DNA from: Mycobacterium shimoidei
GTDB lineage: Bacteria > Actinomycetota > Actinomycetes > Mycobacteriales > Mycobacteriaceae
Direction: 5' to 3'
Assembly (NCBI GenBank): GCA_002101905.1
Contig: LQPU01000033.1
Span: forward strand, 62,001 to 126,000
DNA: 64,000 nt
Below are positions 1 to 8,709 of this stretch, piece after piece (within the stretch, counting starts at the first letter, position 1; every line of letters begins with the position of its first letter). Both the position numbers and the translations under genes were made by a program. The notes beneath the pieces were generated by a model. The model did no database searches and was not told the origin of the DNA. It was given only the letters and a program-made list of their open reading frames with translations.

Positions 1-19
1 GGCCGCATCCGATGCCGTT

Positions 20-1105
<1,086 letters not shown>

Positions 1106-1113
1106 CTACGGGG

Positions 1114-1869
1114 ATGCATACCAGCGACCCACTCGAGGCTGCCCGCGCTCTGCTCAACCGCCCGGCGTCGGTGCGGCACGGCTACCTCGACGTGTTGGGC
1201 GAGTCGACGGCCGCGCCCGTGCCGACGTTCGCGCAGCGGGCGATGAACAGCCCGCTCGTGGCGTCCGTGTACGAACGGCTGTGGCGCCCGATTTCGTTCT
1301 ACATCGCCAGCGGCGTCACCACCGGCGCCGAACAGCGCCGCGCGGCTGATGCGCTGCACCTGGCGACGGCGAGCCGGCTCCTCGATGTCGCTTGCGGGCC
1401 AGGGAATTTCACCGGCAAGTTGGCACGGCGACTTCCCGCCGGCGGCCTGGCCGTCGGGTTCGACATCTCTGAGCCGATGCTGACCCGGGCCGTGCACGAC
1501 AACAGCGGACCGGGCATCTGCTACGTCCGCGGCGACGCGCGAGCGCTGCCGTTCGGCGACGAGACATTCGACGCGGTGTGCTGTTTTGGTGCGCTGTATC
1601 TGATGCCGGAGCCGTTCCGGGTCGTCCACGAGATGGTGCGCGTGCTCAAACCCGGCGGGCGGATCGCGATTCTCACCAGTTATGCGGGCCAACAGCCGCC
1701 GGTCCGGCTGGCCCTGTCCGCTACCGCCCGGGTGATCGGGTTGCGGATGTTCGGCCGTGACGAGTTCGTCAACTTGTTCACGGAGGCGGGGCTGGTCGAC
1801 GTCGAACAGCAGGCCCAGCGGGCGTTGCAGTTCCTGAGCGCGGCCAAGCCGCACCCGGTGGCGGGCTGA
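1114..1869 (+). CDS. class I SAM-dependent methyltransferase
   Basis: The protein has 251 residues. It carries the SAM-binding glycine loop LLDVACGPGNF near residue 90, an acidic strand end (GFDISEP) and a post-II motif (FDAVCCFGALYLMPE), which is the methyltransferase-11 pattern. The segment before the domain resembles small-molecule methyltransferases of mycobacteria, and the substrate is unknown. The open frame extends upstream to 1042, but that start would run into the pat leader, so ATG 1114 is chosen. A 47-base gap separates it from the ArsR operon on the same strand, so co-transcription is possible but unproven. Confidence 0.8.
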   Translation: MHTSDPLEAARALLNRPASVRHGYLDVLGESTAAPVPTFAQRAMNSPLVASVYERLWRPISFYIASGVTTGAEQRRAADALHLATASRLLDVACGPGNFTGKLARRLPAGGLAVGFDISEPMLTRAVHDNSGPGICYVRGDARALPFGDETFDAVCCFGALYLMPEPFRVVHEMVRVLKPGGRIAILTSYAGQQPPVRLALSATARVIGLRMFGRDEFVNLFTEAGLVDVEQQAQRALQFLSAAKPHPVAG

Positions 1870-1896
1870 GAATCCGCGCTATCCAAGCGGGGATCG

Positions 1897-1910
1897 TAAG
1901 CGTATGCTTA
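1897..1910. promoter_or_regulatory. candidate ArsR operator (inverted repeat)
   Basis: TAAGC-GTAT-GCTTA is a perfect 5-bp inverted repeat seven bases ahead of the ArsR start codon. Its half-site TTAC/GTAA-like words recur just downstream (CTTACCG, CTTACGA). Its position next to the regulator suggests autoregulation. It is inferred from symmetry and position only. Confidence 0.45.
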
Positions 1911-1916
1911 CCGTTA

Positions 1917-2237
1917 GTGACTACTTACGAAAGCACGGATGCATGGGCCGCGCTTGCTGATCGCACCCGACGAGCGATTTTCAAGCGTCTTGCGGGTGGA
2001 CCGATGGCCGTCGGCGAGTTGGCCCACGGGCTGCCGGTGAGCAGACCAGCCGTGTCTCAACACCTGAAAGTGCTCAAGCGCGCCGGCCTGGTCGGGGACC
2101 GCGCAGTCGGAACGCGGAGGGTCTATCACGTCGATCCGGAGGGCCTGAAGGCCTTGAGGTCGGAGCTAGACGTGTTCTGGGCCAGGGCATTAGACGCCTA
2201 CAAGCTCATCGCAGATGAAGGGATACCGGACCAATGA
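1917..2237 (+). CDS. ArsR-family winged-helix transcriptional regulator
   Basis: This 106-residue winged-helix protein opens with the typical ArsR segment (WAALADRTRRAIFKRL) and has a recognition helix VSRPAVSQHLKVLKRAGLV. No cysteine metal site is visible, so it is not an arsenic or metal sensor of the classical kind. It matches the ArsR branch that sits ahead of SRPBCC/AHSA1 genes. The start is GTG at 1917. Its stop overlaps the next start by four bases (ATGA), so the two are translationally coupled. It probably represses its own operon through the inverted repeat at 1897-1910. Confidence 0.88.
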   Translation: MTTYESTDAWAALADRTRRAIFKRLAGGPMAVGELAHGLPVSRPAVSQHLKVLKRAGLVGDRAVGTRRVYHVDPEGLKALRSELDVFWARALDAYKLIADEGIPDQ

Positions 2238-2722
2238 ATCCATCGGCAGTCCCGCCGGTTCGCAAAGAAATCGTCGTCAACACCGGGGTCGAGCGAGCGT
2301 TCAGAATATTCGTCGACCAGTTCGATGCGATCAAGCCGCGGGAGCACAATCTATTGCCAGTCCCGGTGGCCGAAACCGTCTTTGAGCCGCGTGTTGGCGG
2401 ACACATCTACGACGTGGGAATCGACGGCAGCCGGTGCGAGTGGTCTCGCGTTCTCGCGTATGAGCCACCAAACCGGGTGGTGTTTTCCTGGGACATCGGA
2501 CCGACATGGCAATTGGAAACAGATCCGGCCAAGACAAGCGAAGTCGAGGTGCGGTTCATCGCTGAAGCCGGGGATCGCACTCGGGTGGAGTTGGAGCACC
2601 GCCACCTTGAACGCCACGGCGCGGGCTGGCAGGCGGTAGCCGACGGGATCGGCGGTGATGCGGGATGGCCGTTATACCTGTGCCGCTACGCCGAGATAGC
2701 GACGGCGGGGATCACGCGATGA
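2234..2722 (+). CDS. SRPBCC / AHSA1-like ligand-binding protein
   Basis: This 162-residue protein has the activator-of-Hsp90-ATPase-like (AHSA1, START superfamily) pattern: an opening strand KEIVVNTGVERAFRIFVDQF, GGHIYDVGIDG, WSRVLAYEPPNRVVFSWDI, then a long C-terminal helix. Such proteins have a hydrophobic cavity for small ligands. In actinobacteria they commonly pair with an ArsR repressor, as here. It overlaps both neighbours by four bases (ATGA at 2234 and 2719), so the three genes form one transcription-translation unit. The ligand is not predictable. Confidence 0.85.
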   Translation: MNPSAVPPVRKEIVVNTGVERAFRIFVDQFDAIKPREHNLLPVPVAETVFEPRVGGHIYDVGIDGSRCEWSRVLAYEPPNRVVFSWDIGPTWQLETDPAKTSEVEVRFIAEAGDRTRVELEHRHLERHGAGWQAVADGIGGDAGWPLYLCRYAEIATAGITR

Positions 2723-3345
2723 TCGTGGGTGAAAAGTCCTTGATGGACTTGGCATACGACGAGCGAGTTGACCTCGCCGATTTCCTTGAATCCTTGGAGC
2801 CGCGCGAGTGGAACGCGCCGACGCTCTGCGAAAAATGGACGGTGAAAGACGTTGTCGCGCACGTCGTGAGCTATGAAGAGTTGTCGCGGTTTGGGTTGAT
2901 CGGGCGCTTCGCGAAAGGTCTGGTGGTCCACGCCAACCAAGTAGGCGTTCGGAAGTTCGCGCAAAGATCTCCCGACGAGTTGCTGGAGTTCCTTCGCAAC
3001 CACCTTCATCCGAAAGGGCTTACCGCCGCTTTCGGCGGCATGATCGCGCTCGTCGACGCGACTGTCCATCACCAAGACATCAGGCGGGCACTCGGCTATC
3101 CGCGCATCGCGCCGGCCGAGCGCCTGGAACGTATTCTGCCTCTGGTGCCTAGGAATCCGCGGCTGGGTGCCCGGCGACGTATCAGGGGGTTACGCCTTCG
3201 TGCCACCGATGTCGATTGGCAACATGGAGACGGCCCCGAGGTGGTTGGCACCGGAGAGGCAATCTTGATGGCGATGACCGGCAGGGGCGCAGCGCTGCGC
3301 GACTTGTCCGGGCCGGGGACACAAAAGTTGGCTAGTCGCTTATAG
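2719..3345 (+). CDS. mycothiol-dependent maleylpyruvate isomerase-like (DinB fold) protein
   Basis: The protein has 208 residues. Its N-terminal pattern (LADFLESLEPREWNAPTLCEKWTVKDVVAHV) and the HHQDIRRALG motif are characteristic of the MDMPI/TIGR03083 family. The histidines of VAHV and TVHHQD are the probable metal ligands of the DinB-type four-helix bundle. Family members are mycothiol-dependent isomerases or transferases, and the actual substrate is unknown. ATG 2719 is chosen over the frame opening at 2665 because it gives an ATGA overlap with the SRPBCC gene. It is the last gene of the ArsR operon and faces a tRNA on the opposite strand. Confidence 0.8.
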   Translation: MIVGEKSLMDLAYDERVDLADFLESLEPREWNAPTLCEKWTVKDVVAHVVSYEELSRFGLIGRFAKGLVVHANQVGVRKFAQRSPDELLEFLRNHLHPKGLTAAFGGMIALVDATVHHQDIRRALGYPRIAPAERLERILPLVPRNPRLGARRRIRGLRLRATDVDWQHGDGPEVVGTGEAILMAMTGRGAALRDLSGPGTQKLASRL

Positions 3346-3372
3346 CCGCCGCCCTGACCTGCTCAAACTCTG

Positions 3373-3445
3373 TGGAGCTAAGGGGATTCGAACCCCTGAC
3401 CTACTCGATGCGAACGAGTCGCGCTACCAACTGCGCCATAGCCCC
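3373..3445 (-). tRNA. tRNA-Ala (anticodon CGC)
   Basis: Read on the minus strand, a 73-nt cloverleaf is visible. The acceptor stem GGGGCTA/TAGCTCC has one G-T pair. The anticodon arm is ACTCG-TTCGCAT-CGAGT with anticodon CGC, the T-arm is GGGGTTCGAATCCCC, and the discriminator is A. The CCA end is not encoded. The anticodon reads GCG alanine codons, which are abundant in this GC-rich genome. Confidence 0.97.
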
Positions 3446-3546
3446 TTGATTTGATGGTGGCGACCCGCTGCGCCCGGCTTCGCCGCGCTTGCTATCGCCA
3501 CTTATCGCTAGCAGGTTACCAGCCGCGCTCAGCGAAGCCGAACCCG

Positions 3547-4509
3547 TTACTGGCCGACCGCCCTGGGCAGGTCGCGGTGCCAGCCGTATTGCTCCGCGTA
3601 CGGCGCATAGTCGAGATGCTCGAAAATCGGGTCCTCGTCATCGATCTCCAGCACGACCGCTCCCGGGCGGCGCAACCGCGCGGGGACCACGTCGAACTCG
3701 CGGTCGAGGGTGCTCTCCACACCGAGCCGCGCGCGGGCCATCCGCTGCATGCGGCGCCGGCGCACCCGCGCCTCGATCCGGGTCTGCCGACGCAGGTAGC
3801 CCAGGTATAGCACCGTGAGGGCGCCGGTGGCTCCGCAGACCCACCAGGCCGATGGCGACAATACGAACGCCGCCGCGGCCGAGCCTGCCAGCACCAGTGC
3901 CATCGCCATCAGCACCCGCTTACGGAATGCGTATTTGCGGGCGCTGACCGCGGCGGCCGTCCTGGCGCTGTAGCCGCGCCGTCGCATAACGGCCGGCGCT
4001 GGATCTTCTTCGGCGATCGGTATGCCGGAAGTGTCCTCGACGTACTCGTATTCGTCGTCTTCGGCAGTGGGTTGGGCCTCGTCTTCAGAGTCTTCAGGGT
4101 CTTCAGGGTCTTCGGGGTTCGCTTCCTCACCCGGCGGAAGCGCAGCGGCGTTCTCCTCGATCACATCGACATCCAGGTACTGCGGCTCGGGTTCGGCGTC
4201 CTCGGCCGCCGCAACCGCCACGTCCGCCCCGGGCGTCGGCAGCGCCTCGGTGTCCTCATCGAGGTCCTCACGAAGGTCTTCGAACTCGTTTTCCTCGGGC
4301 TGCCAGTTCGGATCGCTGCGATGGCCCGCCGCCGGACCGCCGCGGCGGAGCAGCCGGGCCGCGGCGCCGCTGTTGAGCACGCGGGTCGCCAACGCCACGT
4401 CGCTGGTCCGGCGCACCGCATCACGCTTGCTGACCAGCATCGGCACCAGCACGAATAGCCAGAGCACCACGAGGGAGATCCACAGTATCGATTGCGGGAT
4501 GCTTGGCAT
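3547..4509 (-). CDS. glpR: GlpR/SepX-type membrane receptor of gephyrin-like protein
   Basis: This 320-residue membrane protein has one N-terminal transmembrane helix (about residues 6-25), a long very acidic linker rich in Glu, Asp and Pro, two further helices near residues 196-240, and a basic then compact C-terminal region. This layout, and its position next to rimJ and moeA, matches Rv0996 and the GlpR/SepX family. That family recruits the gephyrin-like MoeA paralogue Glp to the divisome in Corynebacterium and acts in Streptomyces septation. ATG 4509 is chosen because AAAGGAG lies at proper spacing; the open frame extends to 4569. The linker contains a 9-bp tandem repeat (4081-4116) that encodes Pro-Glu-Asp units. 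The role is from family knowledge. Confidence 0.85.
   Translation of the reverse strand: MPSIPQSILWISLVVLWLFVLVPMLVSKRDAVRRTSDVALATRVLNSGAAARLLRRGGPAAGHRSDPNWQPEENEFEDLREDLDEDTEALPTPGADVAVAAAEDAEPEPQYLDVDVIEENAAALPPGEEANPEDPEDPEDSEDEAQPTAEDDEYEYVEDTSGIPIAEEDPAPAVMRRRGYSARTAAAVSARKYAFRKRVLMAMALVLAGSAAAAFVLSPSAWWVCGATGALTVLYLGYLRRQTRIEARVRRRRMQRMARARLGVESTLDREFDVVPARLRRPGAVVLEIDDEDPIFEHLDYAPYAEQYGWHRDLPRAVGQ
4081..4116. repeat. 9-bp tandem repeat inside glpR
   Basis: There are four tandem copies of GTCTTCAGG (the last is GTCTTCGGG), coding on the minus strand for PED/SED triplets in the acidic linker. Because the unit is 9 bp, copy-number change keeps the frame and only changes linker length. 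Confidence 0.85.
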
Positions 4510-4567
4510 GGTGGGCCGCTCCTTTCCCCGCCGCACAAACACGCCCTGGTGAAGGCGTACCGATGAC

Positions 4568-4585
4568 AATTACACACCTGTAATT
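4568..4585. promoter_or_regulatory. inverted repeat upstream of glpR
   Basis: AATTACA-CACC-TGTAATT is a perfect 7-bp inverted repeat in an AT-rich patch of an otherwise GC-rich genome, 59 bases upstream of the glpR start. Next to it (4590-4640) are spaced GTTACA, GTCACA and GTAACA words. It could be an operator; no regulator is identified. Confidence 0.4.
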
Positions 4586-4677
4586 CGCTGGTTACAAGCA
4601 CCAACAGTCACAAATGCCACATCAGTAACAAACGACGGCAAAGATTTTCCGCGTTATCCCGGGTGATTTACGGGCGG

Positions 4678-5331
4678 CTACACCCAGCTGGCGTGCCCGT
4701 CGCGCACCAGGGCCGACGCCGCCGACCCGTACACCTCTTCCACGGTGACCGCGAGCAGCAGATGATCGCGCCAGGCTCCGTCGACCTGCAGGTAGCGCCG
4801 CAGCAGCCCTTCCTCGCGGAAGCCCACCTTTGCCAGCACGGCCCGGCTCGCCGCGTTCTCCGGACGCACGGTGGCCTCCACCCGGTGCAGCATGACCGGG
4901 CCGAAGCAATGGTCGAGGCCGAGCGCCAACGCCGCGGTGGCCACCCCGCCCCCGGTCACCGAGCTGGACACCCAGTACCCGATCCAGGCCGATCGCAGCG
5001 CGCCGTGGGTCACGTTGCCGATTGTCAGCTGCCCGCAGAACTGTCCGTCCAACTCGATGACATACGGCAGCATGCGTCCCTTGCGCGCTTCGGACCGCAG
5101 GCTCGAGCACACCGCCGGCCACGCCGAAACGGTATGACGCACAGTCCAATCCGAGTCTGTGCTGGGCTCCCATGGCTCCAGATGACGCCGATCGGCCAAG
5201 CGGATGCGGCTCCACTGCGCCGCGTCGCGCATCCGTACCGGGCGCAGCCGGACCACCCCGGCCGGCACCCGCAACGGGCCGACCTTCAGCGGCCATCCCG
5301 GATGCTGAGAGCTGGACCGCCACAGGTTCAC
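4678..5331 (-). CDS. rimJ: GNAT N-acetyltransferase, RimJ-like
   Basis: This is a 217-residue GNAT protein of the acetyltransf_3 group. It has VVRLRPVRMRDAAQW at the first strand, IGYWVSSSVTGGGVATAALAL at the acetyl-CoA loop and the family hallmark RVEATVRPENAASRAVLAKVGF. RimJ homologues acetylate N-terminal alanine of ribosomal protein S5, but mycobacterial substrates are not settled. GTG 5331 is chosen because ATG 5382 would overlap moeA by 29 bases; no strong ribosome site separates the two. It lies 22 bases after moeA and is probably in the galU-moeA-rimJ transcript. Confidence 0.88.
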   Translation of the reverse strand: MNLWRSSSQHPGWPLKVGPLRVPAGVVRLRPVRMRDAAQWSRIRLADRRHLEPWEPSTDSDWTVRHTVSAWPAVCSSLRSEARKGRMLPYVIELDGQFCGQLTIGNVTHGALRSAWIGYWVSSSVTGGGVATAALALGLDHCFGPVMLHRVEATVRPENAASRAVLAKVGFREEGLLRRYLQVDGAWRDHLLLAVTVEEVYGSAASALVRDGHASWV

Positions 5332-5353
5332 GAGAATGCGCCGCCGGGATCGT

Positions 5354-6619
5354 TCAACCACGCTGGGCCAGGAACGCGACATCGACGATCTCGCCGGTGC
5401 GGATCTGCTCTGCCTCGCTGGGAACCATAATCAGACAGTTTGCCTCCGCCAGCGTCGCCAGCAAGTGCGAGGACGCGCCGGGAGCACCGCCGAGCGCCTG
5501 CACCAGGTACTCGCCGGTCTCCTGATCGCGCATCAGCTGACCGCGCAGGTATCCCCGGCGCCCGGGCACCGAGGTGATCGGCGACAGCGTACGTGCCTGC
5601 ACCACCCGTCGCATCGGCTGCCGCTTGCCCAGCGATAACCGGATCAGCGGTCGCACCATCACCTCGAAGACGACCAGCGCGCTGACCGGGTTGGCGGGCA
5701 GCAGAAATGTCGGGACTCCCTCGCGGCCCAGCTGGCCGAAACCCTGCACCGACCCCGGATGCATGGCGACCCGGGTGACCTCCATCTCGCCGAGCTCGGC
5801 GAGCACTGCGCGCACCGCCTCGGCGGCCGCACCCCCGACCGCGCCGGCGATGACCACAATTTCGGCCCGATTGATTTGGCCCTCAACGATTTCGCCGAGC
5901 TCTTTGGGATCGTTGCTGACGATCCCGACGCGGTTCACCTCCGCGCCGGCATCCCGGCCGGCCGCCGCCAGCGCGTAGGAATTGACGTCGTAGACCTGTC
6001 CGTTGCCGGGTGTGCGCGAAATGTCAACCAGCTCACCGCCGACGGCCATCACCGACAGCCGTGGCCGCGGGTGTACCAGCACTCGTTCCCGGCCGACGGC
6101 TGCCAGCAGCCCGACCTGGGCGGGGCCGATGATCGTGCCGGCGCGTACCGCCACGTCGCCGGGTTGCACGTCGTCGCCGGTGCGTCGCACATACGCGCCC
6201 GAGCGCACGCCACGCAGCACCCGAACCCGGGATTGTCCGCCGTCGGTCCACCGCAACGGCAAAACGGCGTCGGCCAGTGTCGGCAAGGGTGCGCCGGTCT
6301 GCACCCGGGCGGCCTGGCGCGGCTGCAACCGGCTGGGCGTGCGCGTCCCGGCTTCGATGGTTCCCATCACCGGCAGCACCACGCCGTCGCCGCCGTCGCC
6401 GTGATCCTCGGAGTCGTCGGAATCGCCGACGCCGAGCACGTCGACACTGCGCACCGCATAGCCGTCGATGGCGGCCTGGTCGAATCCGGGCAGCGGACGC
6501 TCGGTGACTACTTCTTCGGCGCACATCAGCCCCTGCGCTTCGGCGATCGCGACACGCACCGGCCGCGGCGCCACCGCGGCGGCCGTCACCCGAGCTTGCT
6601 GCTCCTCCACCGATCGCAC
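5354..6619 (-). CDS. moeA1: MoeA-family molybdopterin molybdotransferase / gephyrin-like protein (Glp)
   Basis: The protein has 421 residues. The N-terminal MoeA domain includes PLPGFDQAAIDGYAVRS, the characteristic substrate-loop motif. The central MoCF-binding domain has the usual DVNSYALAAA and IVVIAGAVGGAAAE region, where many MoeA proteins have a stricter TGG-type motif. The C-terminal beta-barrel domain begins near PMRRVVQARTL. Canonical MoeA inserts molybdate into adenylated molybdopterin. In Corynebacteriales this paralogue, next to GlpR, is known to act as a divisome component linked to Wag31. Here the neighbouring glpR argues for the latter role or for both. Confidence 0.9.
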   Translation of the reverse strand: MRSVEEQQARVTAAAVAPRPVRVAIAEAQGLMCAEEVVTERPLPGFDQAAIDGYAVRSVDVLGVGDSDDSEDHGDGGDGVVLPVMGTIEAGTRTPSRLQPRQAARVQTGAPLPTLADAVLPLRWTDGGQSRVRVLRGVRSGAYVRRTGDDVQPGDVAVRAGTIIGPAQVGLLAAVGRERVLVHPRPRLSVMAVGGELVDISRTPGNGQVYDVNSYALAAAGRDAGAEVNRVGIVSNDPKELGEIVEGQINRAEIVVIAGAVGGAAAEAVRAVLAELGEMEVTRVAMHPGSVQGFGQLGREGVPTFLLPANPVSALVVFEVMVRPLIRLSLGKRQPMRRVVQARTLSPITSVPGRRGYLRGQLMRDQETGEYLVQALGGAPGASSHLLATLAEANCLIMVPSEAEQIRTGEIVDVAFLAQRG

Positions 6620-6661
6620 GACGCGCCTTTCTGCTCTTCAGTGGTGCCGGGCGCGCGCTTG

Positions 6662-7597
6662 CTAGTTCTTTGCGCCCCGACCCGCCGCGTTCTCGCTGAG
6701 GCCCAATCGCGCCACCAACCATTGCCGCAACTCCGGGCCGTAGTCGTCCCGGTTCAAGGCAAAGTCAACCGCAGCTTTGAGGTATCCCCCGGGATTTCCC
6801 AGGTCGTGTCGAGAGCCTCGATGCACGACAACATGCACCGGATGTCCTTCGGCGATCAACAGCGCGATCGCGTCGGTGAGCTGGACTTCACCACCGGCGC
6901 CGCGGTCGATGCGGCGCAACGCGTCGAAGATCGCGCGGTCGAGCACGTAGCGCCCGGCCGCCGCATACCGCGACGGAGCATCGGCCGGCTTGGGCTTTTC
7001 GACCATGCCCTTGACCTTCAGCACGTCCGGGCTGTCCGCGTCGGGAACGGGCTCGACGTCGAAAACGCCGTAGGCGCTGATCTCTTCGGGACTGACCTCG
7101 ATGGCACACAGCACGCTGCCGCCGAGCTGCGCCCGCACCGCCGACATGGTTTCCAGCACCCCGGTGGGCAACACGAGGTCGTCGGGCAACAGCACCGACA
7201 CCGCATCCTCGTCCTCGGACAGCACCGGCTCGACGCACCCGATCGCGTGGCCCAGCCCGAGCGGCTCGGCCTGCACCACGGACTCGACCTTGATCAGTTG
7301 CGGCGCCCGGCGCACCTTGGCCAGCATCGCTTTCTTGCCGCGCGCCTCCAGCGTGCCCTCGAGGACCAGGTCTTCGACGAAATGCGCGACGACGCCGTCC
7401 TTACCCTCCGAAGTGACGATCACCAGCCGCTCCGCGCCGGCGTCGGCGGCCTCTTCGGCCACCAGCTCGATGCCCGGGGTGTCGACGACCGGTAGCAGCT
7501 CTTTGGGCACTGTCTTGGTGGCGGGCAGGAAGCGAGTGCCCAGGCCCGCGGCGGGAACGATGGCCGTACGCGGAACTCGAGACGGTGCACGTGACAT
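6662..7597 (-). CDS. galU: UTP-glucose-1-phosphate uridylyltransferase
   Basis: This 311-residue nucleotidyltransferase opens with the diagnostic nucleotide-binding signature GLGTRFLPATKTVPKELLPVVD. It also has ALSEDEDAVSVLLPDDL-like metal-binding residues and a GAGGEVQLTDAI segment near the C-terminus. It makes UDP-glucose for trehalose, glycolipid and cell-envelope precursors in the cytoplasm. It is the first gene of the minus-strand galU-moeA-rimJ run (43 bases to moeA). It diverges from the cyclo-ligase gene across a 64-base gap that must hold both promoters. Length fits the family. Confidence 0.96.
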   Translation of the reverse strand: MSRAPSRVPRTAIVPAAGLGTRFLPATKTVPKELLPVVDTPGIELVAEEAADAGAERLVIVTSEGKDGVVAHFVEDLVLEGTLEARGKKAMLAKVRRAPQLIKVESVVQAEPLGLGHAIGCVEPVLSEDEDAVSVLLPDDLVLPTGVLETMSAVRAQLGGSVLCAIEVSPEEISAYGVFDVEPVPDADSPDVLKVKGMVEKPKPADAPSRYAAAGRYVLDRAIFDALRRIDRGAGGEVQLTDAIALLIAEGHPVHVVVHRGSRHDLGNPGGYLKAAVDFALNRDDYGPELRQWLVARLGLSENAAGRGAKN

Positions 7598-7661
7598 CGT
7601 TCACACGATAACCGTGCGTCGAAGTGGCGGCGCGCGTGGCCTTGCTGTCATCGTTGAGCTC

Positions 7662-8288
7662 GTGGCGACCGCGGGCAAAGCCGCTTTGCGAGATCAACTG
7701 CTGGCAGCCCGGCGTTCGGTCGCCGACGACATCCGCGCGGCCGATGCCCGCGCACTGGCCGGTCATGTCGCCGGCATTGTCGAGGCCGGCGGCACGGTCT
7801 GCGCCTTCGTTCCGGTGGGCGCCGAACCGGGGTCGATCGAAATGCTGGACGCGCTGCTGGGGCGGGCGGCACGGGTGCTGCTGCCGGTCGCGCGAACCCG
7901 CGGCGACGACACCCCGCTGCCGTTGCAGTGGGGCGAATACCGGCCCGGCCGGCTGGTGACCGCGCGGTTCGGCCTGCTCGAGCCCGCCGATCCTTGGCTG
8001 CCGCCCACGGCGCTGGCCGAAGCTCACCTGGTGCTGGTGCCCGCGTTGGCCGTCGACCGGTTCGGCGTGCGGCTGGGCCGTGGCCGCGGGTTCTATGACC
8101 GGTCCCTGGTATATCGCGACGCACAGGCCCGTCTGGTCGCGGTGGTCCGCGACGCGGAAGTCCTCGATGATCTGCCCTGCGAGCCGCATGACGTGCGGAT
8201 GAGCCACGCGCTCACCCCGAAAGCCGGGCTGATCGCCCTCGACGCCACCCGGGAATCGGGCGACGGAAATGGCGGTTCTAGCACTTAA
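7662..8288 (+). CDS. 5-formyltetrahydrofolate cyclo-ligase
   Basis: This 208-residue protein of the MTHFS family converts 5-formyl-THF to 5,10-methenyl-THF using ATP. The conserved C-terminal segment is clear: LVLVPALAVDRFGVRLGRGRGFYDRSL, the folate/ATP site GxGxGFYDR. GTG 7662 is selected because the conserved N-terminal helix (GKAALRDQLLAARR) begins there. The open frame upstream is a shadow of galU. The last codons overlap the CIRCE element of the next gene. Confidence 0.92.
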   Translation: MATAGKAALRDQLLAARRSVADDIRAADARALAGHVAGIVEAGGTVCAFVPVGAEPGSIEMLDALLGRAARVLLPVARTRGDDTPLPLQWGEYRPGRLVTARFGLLEPADPWLPPTALAEAHLVLVPALAVDRFGVRLGRGRGFYDRSLVYRDAQARLVAVVRDAEVLDDLPCEPHDVRMSHALTPKAGLIALDATRESGDGNGGSST

Positions 8289-8304
8289 CACGGTAGAGTG
8301 CTAA
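8278..8304. promoter_or_regulatory. CIRCE element (HrcA operator)
   Basis: CTAGCACTT-N9-GAGTGCTAA matches the CIRCE consensus TTAGCACTC-N9-GAGTGCTAA at 16 of 18 arm positions with the exact nine-base spacer. It ends 24 bases before the FmdB-type gene and overlaps the stop of the upstream gene. HrcA binds CIRCE to repress heat-shock genes, so this gene should be derepressed by heat or unfolded protein. Confidence 0.93.
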
Positions 8305-8328
8305 CGAACGCGACATCCGGAGGTTTCT

Positions 8329-8643
8329 GTGCCGACCTACAGCTATGCGTGCACTGCGTGCGGCAACCGCTTCGACGTGGTCCAGGCCTTCACCGACGAC
8401 GCTTTGACCACCTGCGAGCGCTGCGCGGGCCGATTGCGCAAACTGTTCGGCTCCGTGGGCGTGGTCTTCAAAGGCAGCGGCTTCTACCGCACCGACAGCC
8501 GCGAATCCAGCAAGAGCTCGACGAACGGCTCCGCCAAGAGTGAGTCGTCGACCGGTGAAAAGTCCAGCTCGTCGGATACATCCGGCTCTTCGGAGAAGGC
8601 CTCGTCGACATCGGAGTCCGCGAAATCAGCCGCAGCTAGCTAG
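8329..8643 (+). CDS. ruc: FmdB-type zinc-ribbon protein, probable redox chaperone Ruc
   Basis: This 104-residue protein has an N-terminal FmdB zinc ribbon: CxxC at residues 9-12 (CTACG) and a second CxxC (CERC) near residue 34. A Ser/Lys/Glu-rich, probably disordered tail of about 45 residues follows. Its M. tuberculosis counterpart Rv0991c has been described as a redox-regulated chaperone, in which cysteine oxidation releases zinc and activates binding of unfolded clients. Start GTG 8329 has CGGAGG at good spacing. The CIRCE element directly upstream agrees with a heat-shock role. Confidence 0.9.
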   Translation: MPTYSYACTACGNRFDVVQAFTDDALTTCERCAGRLRKLFGSVGVVFKGSGFYRTDSRESSKSSTNGSAKSESSTGEKSSSSDTSGSSEKASSTSESAKSAAAS

Positions 8644-8709
8644 CGGGTTATCCACAAGCGGTCGCCCTGGACGATCGCGCCCGGCATTGCCCACGCTTAG
8701 CGTTGCCGC

